Shown here: positions 50,633 to 58,779 of the stretch, in pieces
How the letters are laid out: each line of letters begins with the position of its first letter
How positions within the stretch are numbered: position 1 is the first letter of the stretch
Assembly: GCF_042650605.1 (NCBI RefSeq)
Contig: NZ_JBHSBN010000005.1
Span: 124,001-188,000 of the forward strand
Direction of reading: 5' to 3'
From: Micromonospora_J zhanjiangensis
GTDB taxonomy: Bacteria; Actinomycetota; Actinomycetes; Mycobacteriales; Micromonosporaceae
DNA length: 64,000 bases
Translations under genes and position numbers: made by a program
Notes under the pieces: model-generated
What the model was told of the DNA's origin: nothing
Database searches by the model: none
What the model saw: the letters and a program-made list of their open reading frames with translations, nothing else

Positions 50633-51040
50633 TCACACCTGTGTCGGGTGGCAGGTACCGTTCCGGTCGATCAGGTCCTCGTACACTCCGATCTTGAATT
50701 TGATCAGGTCGAGGCACTGGGTGAGCTTGCCGATCTGGCCGGTGACCTGGGTCTGGTGCTCGCGCAGCAGCGCGAGCCTCTCCCGCTCGGTCCCGTCGCC
50801 CGTCCGGACCAGCTCGGCGTACCGGCGCAGCGCGGGCAGCGGCATCCCGGAGGCGCGCAGGATGATGCAGACGGTGAGCCAGTCCACGTGGTCCTCGGTG
50901 TAGACGCGGCGCCCGCCCGGTCCGCGCCCCACCGGCTCGACGAAGAGTCCCTCGTTCTCGTAGAAGCGCAGCGCGTGGACGCTCAGGCCGGTGCGTTCGG
51001 CGACCTGCCCGATGCTCAAGCTGTTCGTGGGCTCGGCCAT
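50633..51040 (-). CDS. MerR-family transcriptional regulator
   Basis: A 135-residue MerR regulator. The winged helix is LSIGQVAERTGLSVHALRFY followed by ENEGLFVEPVGR and RRVYTEDHVDWLTVC, then a long dimer coiled coil. The C-terminus (YEDLIDRNGTCHPTQV) lacks the cysteine cluster of metal or SoxR types, so a small-molecule ligand is likely. It is divergent to the aldo/keto reductase gene, with a MerR-style promoter between them. Confidence 0.93.
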   Translation of the reverse strand: MAEPTNSLSIGQVAERTGLSVHALRFYENEGLFVEPVGRGPGGRRVYTEDHVDWLTVCIILRASGMPLPALRRYAELVRTGDGTERERLALLREHQTQVTGQIGKLTQCLDLIKFKIGVYEDLIDRNGTCHPTQV

Positions 51041-51059
51041 GGCGACGAGGATAGCGGGG

Positions 51060-51090
51060 TTGACCTAGAGCCGACTCTAGATCCTAGGGT
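51060..51090 (+). promoter_or_regulatory. MerR-type promoter with 19-base spacer and operator
   Basis: TTGACC (-35, 51060-51065) and TAGGGT (-10, 51085-51090) are 19 bases apart. The long spacer is the signature of promoters that MerR proteins activate by untwisting. A perfect inverted repeat CTAGAG-CCGA-CTCTAG (51065-51080) fills the spacer. It drives the reductase gene, whose start is about 38 bases downstream. Confidence 0.75.
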
Positions 51091-51127
51091 CGCCTGCGAC
51101 GTGAACGAGCAAGGGAGCAACCAGATC

Positions 51128-52189
51128 ATGCGCTATCGCACCCTCGGCGGGACCGGCATCGAGGTCAGCGCCTACTGCCTCGGGACCATGATGTTCCAGG
51201 CCGGCGACGGGTCGCAGGTCAACCCCGACCACGACGACTGCGTCCGGATCATCCACGCGGCGCTCGACCAGGGGATCAACTTCGTCGACACCGCCGACAT
51301 GTACGGGCGGGGCGAGTCCGAGGAGATCGTCGGCAAGGCGCTGCGGGGCCGCCGCGACGACGTGGTCCTCGCCACGAAGGTGCACTTCCCGATGGGTGAG
51401 GGCCCCAACCGGGGCGGCAACTCGCGGCGGTGGATCGTCCGTGCGGTCGAGGACAGCCTCCGGCGGCTGGGCACCGACTGGATCGACCTCTACCAGATCC
51501 ACCGCCCCGACCCGAGCACCGACGTCGAGGAAACCCTCTCGGTCCTCACCGACCTGGTGCGCCAGGGCAAGATCCGTACCTTCGGCTGCTCGACGTTCCC
51601 CGTCGAGGAGATCGTCGAGTCGCACCAGGTCGCCGAACGGCGCGGCCTCGGACGCTTCCGCACCGAGCAGCCGCCGTACTCGATCCTGGCCCGCGGCATC
51701 GAGGCCGCGCTCCTGCCGGTCTGCCGGCGCTACGGGATGGGTGTGCTGGTCTGGAGTCCGTTGGCCTTCGGATTCCTGACCGGGAAGTACCGCAAGGACC
51801 GGCCCGCGGACCTGTCCACCGGGCGCGCCGCGATCCGGCCGGCGCAGTTCGACCCCACCACCCCGGCGAACGCCGCGAAGCTGGACGCCGTCGAACAGCT
51901 CATCGAACTGGCCACGGACATCGGCTGCACCCTGCCGCAACTCGCCATCGCGTTCACCGTGGCCCACCCCGCCGTCACCTCGGCGATCATCGGACCGCGG
52001 ACCATGCCGCAACTGGAGGATCTGCTCACCGGCGCCGCGCTCACCCTGGACGACGCCACCCTCGACCGGATCGACGAGATCGTGCCGCCCGGCACCAACC
52101 TCTACGACCCGAACGCCCTCGCGCCGCCGCGGTCGCTGACCGACCCCGCGCTGCGCCGCCGCCCGGTCACCGACCGCGCCGCCGCCTGA
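51128..52189 (+). CDS. Aldo/keto reductase
   Basis: A 353-residue NADPH-dependent reductase. The TIM-barrel motifs are NFVDTADMYGRGESEEIVGK (catalytic Asp, Tyr), VLATKVHFPMG (Lys), and DLYQIHRPDPSTD (His). The C-terminal cofactor region includes SAIIGPRTMPQLED. It belongs to the YajO/Tas-like subgroup acting on aldehydes or quinones. GGGAGCAA precedes the ATG. Expression is likely induced through the divergent MerR regulator. Confidence 0.93.
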   Translation: MRYRTLGGTGIEVSAYCLGTMMFQAGDGSQVNPDHDDCVRIIHAALDQGINFVDTADMYGRGESEEIVGKALRGRRDDVVLATKVHFPMGEGPNRGGNSRRWIVRAVEDSLRRLGTDWIDLYQIHRPDPSTDVEETLSVLTDLVRQGKIRTFGCSTFPVEEIVESHQVAERRGLGRFRTEQPPYSILARGIEAALLPVCRRYGMGVLVWSPLAFGFLTGKYRKDRPADLSTGRAAIRPAQFDPTTPANAAKLDAVEQLIELATDIGCTLPQLAIAFTVAHPAVTSAIIGPRTMPQLEDLLTGAALTLDDATLDRIDEIVPPGTNLYDPNALAPPRSLTDPALRRRPVTDRAAA

Positions 52190-52347
52190 CCGACAGATCG
52201 ACCGACCGGAAGCGGGCCCGGCATCCGCCGGTCACCGACCCTGGGTGCGCGGTGCCGACCGTGGATGCGGTGCTGAACGCCGGGCGGGACATCGACGCCG
52301 GATGCGACGTCGACCGGGCACCGGCGTCGGGTGGCGGTACAAATTTC

Positions 52348-52395
52348 GGCGCCACATCAAAAACGTAGTAGCTACAACATTTTTGATGTGGCGCC
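52348..52395. repeat. Perfect 16-base inverted repeat hairpin
   Basis: GGCGCCACATCAAAAA (52348-52363) and its exact complement (52380-52395) flank a 16-base loop that contains a further GTAG/CTAC pair. It lies in the 350-base gap between convergent genes (reductase and the DUF gene), where I see no other feature. The A5/T5 run is at the loop end, not after the stem, so it is not a canonical Rho-independent terminator. Confidence 0.7.
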
Positions 52396-52539
52396 AAAGC
52401 CGCCACCGCCACCGCCACGATCGACCGGCCGGCTGGTGAGCTGTCCGAACCGCGTCATCCGGCGTTCGGCGCGGACGAGGCCCCGGCTCCCGGTTGCCGC
52501 CGGGATGCCGGGGCCCCGTCCATTCGGGTGGGAGAACAG

Positions 52540-52869
52540 CTAGAGGTCCGCTGTCGGGATCGCCGGCCGCTTGAACGGCGGCCACACCAGGAACCGGTCG
52601 AACATCACCCGCGGACCGGGCGCGTCGTCCGGGTTGAGCCGGTACAGGTCCTTCATCGCCTCGGCCATCTCCGCCGCCATCCGGATCGACAGCCCGACCG
52701 GGTCACTGTCGTACCGTCCCTTCAGGTGCAGCCGCGCGCTGGCGCACGGCCACGGCTGCGGGCACGCCCGGCACGACCACATCGGCCGCCGGGGCTGATG
52801 CGCCGCGAGCGGCGCCGGGTCCGGGAACATCACCGGTCTTTCAGCGGTACGGGCAGCCGGGTCATTCAT
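52540..52869 (-). CDS. Small actinobacterial protein with a Cys cluster
   Basis: A 109-residue protein from ATG 52869 (GGAG 9 bases upstream): MNDPAARTAERPVMFPDPAP, then MWSCRACPQPWPCASARLHL with C-x2-C-x5-C, then SIRMAAEMAEAMKDLYRL. Such proteins are frequent in actinobacteria next to XRE/DUF397 gene pairs, sometimes labelled flavin reductase without evidence. The Cys cluster may bind a metal. It diverges from the XRE regulator gene with 252 bases between. Function unknown. Confidence 0.72.
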   Translation of the reverse strand: MNDPAARTAERPVMFPDPAPLAAHQPRRPMWSCRACPQPWPCASARLHLKGRYDSDPVGLSIRMAAEMAEAMKDLYRLNPDDAPGPRVMFDRFLVWPPFKRPAIPTADL

Positions 52870-53121
52870 CGCTTTGGCTCCTTCACGGTCGTGGTGGATG
52901 GGGGCCGGTCCACGAGGGGAGTGGACCGACCCCGCACGGTTCCGCCCGTTCGCAGTTCGGTCCGTGGTTCTGGCAGACCCGAGCGGTCCCGCTGGGGTCA
53001 CAGTCTGGTGAGAGCGGCGCTACTCTGAGAAGTCTTTTCGCGCTGTCGCGGTGGGTCGCTGGCGCCCGGACGCGGCGAGCGCACTTCCGAAGAGGAATCG
53101 CGTCGACACTGTGGAGGCACT

Positions 53122-53922
53122 GTGGAGGAATCGACCGCCGACCTGATCCGCGCACAGCTTCGCCGGCTGCGTACCGGCGCCGGCCTGAGTCAGGAGGAGT
53201 TCGGCAAGCTGGTGCACTACTCGGCCTCGATGGTGTCGGCCGTCGAGACCGGCGTGCGGCCACTGGACCGCCCATTCCTGTCCCGCGCCGACGAGGTACT
53301 CAACTCCGGCGGCCTACTCGTCTCCCTGTTCAAGATGATGGAGCGGGAGCGACAGCCGAGCTGGTTCCGATCCTGGCTGGACGCGGAGGCCGCCGCCCGC
53401 CAGCTCCGGTGCTTCCATCCCACCCTCGTCCCGGCCCTGCTCCAGACGGAGAACTACGCCCGCGCGGTGATCCGCTGCGACGACATGCTCAGCGACGAAG
53501 AAGTGGAAAAGCGTCTCGCATCCCGGATGGACCGGCAGGCGGTCCTGGCCCAACCAGAACCGCCGCAACTGATCGCCCTGTTCGACGAGGTGGCCCTACA
53601 CCGGCGAAACGAGAGCTTCCGGGGGCTCATGACTCGGCAGGTGGAGCATCTGTTGGCCTGCGCCGAGCGCCCCAACGTCAGCATCCACGTCATCCCACTT
53701 TCGGTCGGGCTGCATGTCGGTCTGTCCGGGCCGTTCACGTTGGCCCGCAGCGATGACGGCGGCTGGGTCGGCACCATGGAAAGCCAACTGGGAGGTGGAG
53801 TCATCGACAGCGAGGCCCGGCTGGCTACGCTGTTGGCGAGATGGGAGACCGTGCGCAACGAAGCACTGCCCCGCCAGCAGTCACTGGACCTCCTGAAGGA
53901 AGTGGTGATGTCATGGACCTGA
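53122..53922 (+). CDS. XRE-family regulator with DUF5753 domain
   Basis: A 266-residue protein from GTG 53122 (TGGAGGCACT upstream). Residues 5-70 are a Cro/C1-type helix-turn-helix (LRRLRTGAGLSQEEFGKLVH, YSASMVSAVETGVRPLDRPF). The rest is the DUF5753 domain (SWFRSWLDAEAAARQLRCFH, LQTENYARAVI, RNESFRGLMTRQVEHLLACA, HVIPLSVGLHVGLSGPFTLA). These are WhiJ-like regulators, paired with DUF397 proteins, and many such pairs influence development in Streptomyces. It overlaps the DUF397 start by 10 bases. Confidence 0.92.
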   Translation: MEESTADLIRAQLRRLRTGAGLSQEEFGKLVHYSASMVSAVETGVRPLDRPFLSRADEVLNSGGLLVSLFKMMERERQPSWFRSWLDAEAAARQLRCFHPTLVPALLQTENYARAVIRCDDMLSDEEVEKRLASRMDRQAVLAQPEPPQLIALFDEVALHRRNESFRGLMTRQVEHLLACAERPNVSIHVIPLSVGLHVGLSGPFTLARSDDGGWVGTMESQLGGGVIDSEARLATLLARWETVRNEALPRQQSLDLLKEVVMSWT

Positions 53923-54095
53923 GCAGCGCAGCCTGGCGTAAGGCCACCCGCAGCGGCAACACCGACTGCGTTGAGGTGGCCGACAACCTGCCTCGGGTGG
54001 TCGCCGTGCGGGACAGCAAGGACCCGGCGGGCCCGGCGCTGGTGTTCAGCCCGGCCGGCTGGCGCTCGTTCGTCGACTTCGTCAAGCGGCACTGA
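53913..54095 (+). CDS. DUF397 protein
   Basis: A 60-residue protein, MDLSSAAWRKATRSGNTDCV then EVADNLPRVVAVRDSKDPAG and ALVFSPAGWRSFVDFVK, the complete DUF397 pattern. It overlaps the end of the XRE gene by 10 bases. In such pairs the DUF397 protein is thought to modulate the regulator, perhaps as an anti-repressor; this is known only for a few systems. Confidence 0.92.
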   Translation: MDLSSAAWRKATRSGNTDCVEVADNLPRVVAVRDSKDPAGPALVFSPAGWRSFVDFVKRH

Positions 54096-54151
54096 CGTCA
54101 GAAGGCGATGGGAAGGCCCAAACCGAAGCCCCCGGATCCGAAAGCAATCTA

Positions 54152-54194
54152 TCTTGGACAGTTTCTGTTCCGACTGAACAGAAACTGTCCAAGA
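54152..54194. repeat. Perfect 19-base inverted repeat hairpin
   Basis: TCTTGGACAGTTTCTGTTC (54152-54170) pairs without mismatch with 54176-54194 around a 5-base loop. It follows the DUF397 stop by 57 bases, between convergent genes. The stem is far less GC-rich than the surrounding DNA and no T run follows, so it is either an unusual terminator or an inserted element. Confidence 0.75.
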
Positions 54195-54282
54195 CTCACG
54201 CGGCCGAGCGTTCGGGCGAGGCGCGGGTGGGGGGCGACGTACGTGGTGGGTGGTTTTCAGGCACGTGAGTGGGGCCAATGAC

Positions 54283-54309
54283 GGGCCCTCGGCGCGAAGC
54301 TGAGGGCCC
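54283..54309 (-). terminator. Terminator hairpin after the azoreductase gene
   Basis: GGGCCCTC (54283-54290) pairs with GAGGGCCC (54302-54309) around an 11-base loop, 30 bases beyond the azoreductase stop. Confidence 0.6.
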
Positions 54310-54338
54310 GCCGTCGTGAGTGGGTGGCAGCGGCGGCG

Positions 54339-54986
54339 TCAGGCCGCGACGGGCGCCCCGGCGAGCGCCCGGCCGGCCTCCCGGGCCGCCTCCAGTGCCC
54401 CGGCGTGCAGCTGCGCGGCCTGCTCGGTGAACGCGTCCAGGGCGGGGTTGACCCCGACCAGGGTGAACTCCCGCTCGACGACGGTCAGGTCGGCGCCCCA
54501 ACTGTCGGCGATGATGCGACGCAGGTACGGGGTGGAGTGGTCCCAGCCCTCGCGCGGCGTGCCGCTGCCGTACGCGCCGCCGCGGACCGTGGCCAGCACC
54601 ACGGGCTTGCCGGCCAGGAAGGGCGTGCCGAACGCGCGCGGGTCGGTGCAGACGAGATCGATGTACGCCTTGAAATGCTGGGAAACGCCGAAGTTGTAGA
54701 GCGGCACGGCGAACAGGATCGCGTCCGCGGCCAGCAACTCGTCCACCAGCGTCGCGGCGAGGGCGACGGCCTGCCGTTGCTCGTCGGTGTGTTCCTGCGG
54801 CGGGGTCATGCCGGCGCCGACCGCCGCCGCCCATGCGGTCGCGGGGAGGGTGTCGACGCCGATGTGGCGGCGCTCGATCGAATCGCCCGGGTGGGCGGCG
54901 AGCCACTCCTTCTCGACGATGTCCGCGATCTCGCGGCTCGCGGAGCCGTGGGTACGGATGCTGGCGTCCAGCCGGAACAGGGTCAC
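54339..54986 (-). CDS. FMN-dependent NADH-azoreductase-like flavoprotein
   Basis: A 215-residue flavodoxin-fold NAD(P)H:quinone oxidoreductase of the AzoR type. The FMN loop is MTLFRLDASIRTHGSASREI, the middle motif AILFAVPLYNFGVSQHFKAY and FLAGKPVVLATVRGGAYGSG follow. Enzymes of this family reduce quinones and azo compounds. GTG 54986 follows GGAG. It diverges from a MarR gene with twin operator palindromes between, so it is probably induced by quinone or thiol stress. Confidence 0.9.
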   Translation of the reverse strand: MTLFRLDASIRTHGSASREIADIVEKEWLAAHPGDSIERRHIGVDTLPATAWAAAVGAGMTPPQEHTDEQRQAVALAATLVDELLAADAILFAVPLYNFGVSQHFKAYIDLVCTDPRAFGTPFLAGKPVVLATVRGGAYGSGTPREGWDHSTPYLRRIIADSWGADLTVVEREFTLVGVNPALDAFTEQAAQLHAGALEAAREAGRALAGAPVAA

Positions 54987-55005
54987 GATTGCTCCTAGAG
55001 GTGAG

Positions 55006-55052
55006 CTTCAAGCTTGAAGTGACCCTATGTCCGTCAAGCTTCAAGCTTGAAG
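55006..55052. promoter_or_regulatory. Twin MarR operators (CTTCAAGCTTGAAG)
   Basis: The same perfect 14-base palindrome CTTCAAGCTTGAAG occurs at 55006-55019 and 55039-55052, 33 bases apart, about three helical turns, so two dimers would sit on one face. The first is 20 bases before the azoreductase start; the second is 53 bases before the MarR start. Both promoters would be covered. Confidence 0.8.
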
Positions 55053-55104
55053 TGATTGTGGCGGGGCTCACTTCACGACTAAAGGCAGGTCGTAGGCTTG
55101 CGGC

Positions 55105-55590
55105 ATGCCGGACGAGCCGCGGTGGTTGACCGACGATGAGCGCGACGCCTGGATAGCCCTCGCCAAGCTCGTCTTCAACCTGCCCGGAATGCTCGACGCG
55201 CAGCTGCTGCGGGACAGCAAGCTGACCCTGTTCGACTACTTCGTGCTCAGCGGCCTGTCGATGGCACCGGACCGGACGCTGCGGCTCAGCGACCTGGCCG
55301 GCAACATCGGCAGTTCGCTGTCCCGGCTGTCGAACGTGGTCAAGCGTCTGGAGCAGCGGGACCTGCTCCGCCGTGAGCCGGACCCGGACAGCCCCCGCTA
55401 CACCAGAGCAGTGCTGACCGACGCCGGCTGGGACGTCGTGGTGGCGGCGGCGCCGGGCCACGTCGCGGCGGTGCGACGCTTTGTCATCGACGGGCTCACC
55501 GAGCAACAGGTCGACGTGCTGCGGGAGATCGCCTGTCACGTCACCCGGCAGCTCGGCAAGGCCACCGAGGAAGGCGTACGGCGCTGCTAG
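55105..55590 (+). CDS. MarR-family transcriptional regulator
   Basis: A 161-residue MarR regulator. The winged helix includes LTLFDYFVLSGLSMAPDRTL, LSDLAGNIGSSLSRLSNVVK and the wing RREPDPDSPRYTRAVLTDAG. It likely represses the divergent azoreductase gene and itself from the two palindromes. A cysteine is present only at the last residue and at REIACHV, so redox sensing is possible but unproven. Confidence 0.93.
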   Translation: MPDEPRWLTDDERDAWIALAKLVFNLPGMLDAQLLRDSKLTLFDYFVLSGLSMAPDRTLRLSDLAGNIGSSLSRLSNVVKRLEQRDLLRREPDPDSPRYTRAVLTDAGWDVVVAAAPGHVAAVRRFVIDGLTEQQVDVLREIACHVTRQLGKATEEGVRRC

Positions 55591-55750
55591 CCTCCCTCGA
55601 CGGGCTCGGGGAGTTCGTCACCGGTTCTGCCGTTCGATGCCGCGCCGGACGAGGTTCCGGACGCCGGGGAGCGTGATCGCCGAACCGACGTAGGGCCTCG
55701 CCGCCCGTCCCGCCACGGGGGCGGGTCGGGCGGGCCGGCAGAATCGGCGG

Positions 55751-56560
55751 GTGCCCATTCAGCAGATCACCGACCCGGACGACGAGCGGATCGCCGACTA
55801 CCGGGCGCTCACCGACGTGGAGTTGCGGACCCGGTGGGAGCCGCCGAACGGCCTGTTCATCGCCGAGGGGGAGCTGGTGCTGCGACGGGCGCTGCGCGGC
55901 GGCTACCCGCCCCGGTCGTTCCTGGTCGACGCCAAGCGGGTGGACCAGCTCGGCGATCTGGACACCGGGGACGCCCCGGTCTACGCCGCCGGCCAGGACG
56001 TGTTGGCGGCGACCACCGGGTTCCACGTACACCGGGGGGTGCTCGCGTCGTTCCACCGGCGGACGCTGCCCACCGTGCCGGACCTGCTGGCCGCCGCCCG
56101 GCGGGTGGTGATCCTGGAGGACGTCAACAACCACACCAACCTCGGCGCGATCTTCCGGGGCGCCGCGGCGCTCGGCATCGACGCGGTGCTGTTGTCGCCC
56201 ACCTGCGCCGACCCGCTCTACCGGCGCAGCGTACGGGTGAGCATGGGTGAGGTGTTCGCGGTGCCGTACGCCAAGTTCACCGGCTGGCCGGACGGGTTGG
56301 CGCAGGTGCGGCAGGCCGGTTTCACGGTGCTCGCCATGACCCCGGCGCCGGACGCCGTACCCATGCAGCGGGTGACTCCGGCGCAGCGCGAGCGGGCGGC
56401 ACTGCTGCTGGGGGCCGAGGGCCCCGGCCTCACCGCGGCGGCCCAGTCCGCCAGCGACGTCCGGGTGGTCCTGCCGATGCGGCGTGGGGTGGATTCGCTG
56501 AACGTCGCGGCCGCGGCCGCGGTGGCCTTCTGGGAACTCGGCCGGGACGATCCCCGGTGA
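55751..56560 (+). CDS. TrmH-family (SPOUT) RNA 2'-O-methyltransferase
   Basis: A 269-residue methyltransferase modifying tRNA or rRNA ribose. The N-terminal substrate-binding part (NGLFIAEGELVLRRALRGGY) precedes the knotted SPOUT domain with motif 1 NNHTNLGAIFRGAAALG (catalytic Arg), motif 2 LLLGAEGPGLTAAA and motif 3 RRGVDSLNVAAAAAV. GTG 55751 is the start. The exact RNA target is not evident from sequence. Confidence 0.93.
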   Translation: MPIQQITDPDDERIADYRALTDVELRTRWEPPNGLFIAEGELVLRRALRGGYPPRSFLVDAKRVDQLGDLDTGDAPVYAAGQDVLAATTGFHVHRGVLASFHRRTLPTVPDLLAAARRVVILEDVNNHTNLGAIFRGAAALGIDAVLLSPTCADPLYRRSVRVSMGEVFAVPYAKFTGWPDGLAQVRQAGFTVLAMTPAPDAVPMQRVTPAQRERAALLLGAEGPGLTAAAQSASDVRVVLPMRRGVDSLNVAAAAAVAFWELGRDDPR

Positions 56561-56566
56561 GCCTGT

Positions 56567-56595
56567 TTGCATGATGATGCGGACTGGCGCATAAT
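56567..56595 (+). promoter_or_regulatory. argG promoter, leaderless, with possible ARG-box half-sites
   Basis: TTGCAT (56567-56572) and CATAAT (56590-56595) are 17 bases apart, a good -35/-10 pair. Transcription should begin about 7 bases on, at the argG GTG itself (56602), so the message would lack a leader; indeed no ribosome site is present. GCAT-GATG-ATGC inside the spacer is a short palindrome resembling half of an ArgR site. Confidence 0.6.
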
Positions 56596-56601
56596 CTTCC
56601 T

Positions 56602-58053
56602 GTGTCCAAGGTTCTCACCTCCCTGCCCCCCGGCGAACGCGTCGGCCTCGCCTTCTCCGGCGGCCTCGACACCTCGGTCGCGGTCGCCTGGATGCGCGAC
56701 AAGGGCGCCGTCCCGTGCGCCTACACCGCCGACATCGGCCAGTACGACGAGCCCGACATCGCCTCGGTGCCCGGTCGCGCGCTCAGCTACGGCGCCGAGG
56801 TCGCCCGCCTGGTCGACTGCCGCGCCGCCCTGGTCGAGGAGGGCCTGGCGGCGTTGACCTGCGGGGCCTTCCACATCCGCTCGGGCGGCCGGGCCTACTT
56901 CAACACCACCCCGCTGGGCCGGGCCGTGACCGGGACCCTGCTGGTCCGGGCGATGATCTCCGACGACGTCCAGATCTGGGGCGACGGCTCGACCTTCAAG
57001 GGCAACGACATCGAGCGGTTCTACCGGTACGGCCTGCTGGCCAACCCGCAACTGCGCATCTACAAGCCGTGGCTCGACATCGACTTCGTCACCGAGCTGG
57101 GTGGGCGTAAGGAGATGTCGGAGTGGCTGCTCGAACGCGGCCTGCCGTACCGGGACAGCACCGAGAAGGCGTACTCCACCGACGCCAACATCTGGGGCGC
57201 CACGCACGAGGCGAAGACCCTCGAACACCTCGACACCGGCATCGAGACGGTCGAACCGATCATGGGGGTCCGGTTCTGGGACCCGGCGGTGGAGATCCCC
57301 ACCGAGGACGTCACGATCGGGTTCGACCAGGGCCGTCCGGTGACGATCAACGGCAAGGAGTTCGGCAGCCCGGTCGACCTGGTGCTGGAGGCCAACGCCA
57401 TCGGCGGCCGGCACGGCCTGGGCATGTCGGACCAGATCGAGAACCGGATCATCGAGGCCAAGAGCCGGGGCATCTACGAGGCGCCCGGCATGGCGCTGCT
57501 GCACGCCGCGTACGAACGGCTGGTCAATGCCATCCACAACGAGGACACCCTGGCGAACTACCACAACGAGGGTCGCCGCCTCGGCCGGCTGATGTACGAG
57601 GGCCGCTGGCTGGACCCGCAGGCGCTGATGCTGCGCGAGTCGTTGCAGCGCTGGGTCGGCACGGCGGTCACCGGCGAGGTGACGTTGCGGCTGCGCCGGG
57701 GCGAGGACTACTCGATCCTGGACACCAGCGGTCCGGCGTTCAGCTACCACCCGGACAAGCTGTCGATGGAGCGTACCCAGGACTCGGCGTTCGGCCCGGC
57801 GGACCGGATCGGCCAGCTCACCATGCGCAACCTGGACATCGCCGACTCGCGGGCCAAGCTGGAGCAGTACGCGAACCTGGGCATGGTCGGCGGTGCGACC
57901 CCGGCGCGGATGGTGGGCGCCGCGCAGGCGGCCTCGACCGGGCTGATCGGCGCCATGCCGCAGGGCGGCGCCGAGGCCATCGCCTCGCGGGGCGTCTCCT
58001 CGGCCGACGACGAGGCGCTCGACCGCGCCGCGATGGAGTTCGGCGTCGACTGA
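56602..58053 (+). CDS. argG: Argininosuccinate synthase (long, type 2 form)
   Basis: A 483-residue enzyme joining citrulline and aspartate with ATP. The ATP-binding motif is VGLAFSGGLDTSVAVAWMRD near residue 16. TADIGQYDEPDIA and IRSGGRAYFNTTPLGRAVTG follow, with YNTD-like STDANIWGATHEAKTLEHL. Length and sequence match the E. coli-like type 2 synthases (about 450-480 residues) rather than the roughly 400-residue type 1 form common in actinobacterial arginine operons. No other arg gene is adjacent. Confidence 0.93.
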   Translation: MSKVLTSLPPGERVGLAFSGGLDTSVAVAWMRDKGAVPCAYTADIGQYDEPDIASVPGRALSYGAEVARLVDCRAALVEEGLAALTCGAFHIRSGGRAYFNTTPLGRAVTGTLLVRAMISDDVQIWGDGSTFKGNDIERFYRYGLLANPQLRIYKPWLDIDFVTELGGRKEMSEWLLERGLPYRDSTEKAYSTDANIWGATHEAKTLEHLDTGIETVEPIMGVRFWDPAVEIPTEDVTIGFDQGRPVTINGKEFGSPVDLVLEANAIGGRHGLGMSDQIENRIIEAKSRGIYEAPGMALLHAAYERLVNAIHNEDTLANYHNEGRRLGRLMYEGRWLDPQALMLRESLQRWVGTAVTGEVTLRLRRGEDYSILDTSGPAFSYHPDKLSMERTQDSAFGPADRIGQLTMRNLDIADSRAKLEQYANLGMVGGATPARMVGAAQAASTGLIGAMPQGGAEAIASRGVSSADDEALDRAAMEFGVD

Positions 58054-58153
58054 CCGACCGGTCGGGACGGGCGGGCGGCGACGGCGTGACCCTGCCGTCG
58101 CCGCCCACTCGCTGCCGGCCCCCGGCTAGGCGTACGGCGTAAACTGTCAAGCC

Positions 58154-58774
58154 GTGCCCAGACCGCGTTCGCTCAGCCAGGACCGGATCGCCGACGCCGC
58201 GCTGGCCGTCCTCGACCGGGCCGGGACCGACGGACTGACCATGCGGGCCGTCGCCGGGGAGCTCGGCACCAGCCCGATGGCTCTGTACCGCTACGTCGAC
58301 GACCGCGGGCAGCTCGAACGCTGGGTGGTGGAACGGGTGCTGAGCCGGGTCGACCTGGCGCTGCCCGAGGGCCTGCCGTGGGCCGGCCGGATCGAACTGC
58401 TGCTCGACCGGGCCCGGGCCGCGGTGGTCACCCATCCGGCGGTCGTGCCGCTCGTGCTCACCCACCGGCATGCCGCACCGTCGTCACTGCGGCTGATCGA
58501 GACCATGCTGGCCGTGCTGACCGAGGCCGGCTTCACCGGTACGGACCGGGTGGTCGCACAGCGCGCGTTGATCGGTCACCTGCTCGGCACCCTGCTGCTG
58601 GACCACCTCGGCCCGCTGCCCGGCGACGGTACGGAGACCATGGCGGCCCTGCCCGTCGACGCCTTCCCGCACCTCGCCGCGACGGCCGCCCACGCCCGGC
58701 AGGTCGCCCCGGCCGACGAGTTCCGCCTCGGGCTCGCTGCCCTCCTCCGCGGCCTACGCCCCGGATCCGACTGA
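58154..58774 (+). CDS. TetR-family transcriptional regulator
   Basis: A 206-residue regulator. The helix-turn-helix is LTMRAVAGELGTSPMALYRY VDD near residues 35-57, preceded by RIADAALAVLDRAG. The C-terminal ligand domain resembles the TetR_C type. GTG 58154 has no ribosome site and a TAAACT element lies 8 bases upstream, so the message may be leaderless. No divergent target is adjacent; the next genes are the toxin-antitoxin pair, convergent to it. Confidence 0.92.
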   Translation: MPRPRSLSQDRIADAALAVLDRAGTDGLTMRAVAGELGTSPMALYRYVDDRGQLERWVVERVLSRVDLALPEGLPWAGRIELLLDRARAAVVTHPAVVPLVLTHRHAAPSSLRLIETMLAVLTEAGFTGTDRVVAQRALIGHLLGTLLLDHLGPLPGDGTETMAALPVDAFPHLAATAAHARQVAPADEFRLGLAALLRGLRPGSD

Positions 58775-58779
58775 GCGCC

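Noticed and set aside
52348..52395. Standard Rho-independent terminator
   Set aside because: No T tract follows the stem on either strand; the A/T run is at the loop, so it is listed as a repeat.
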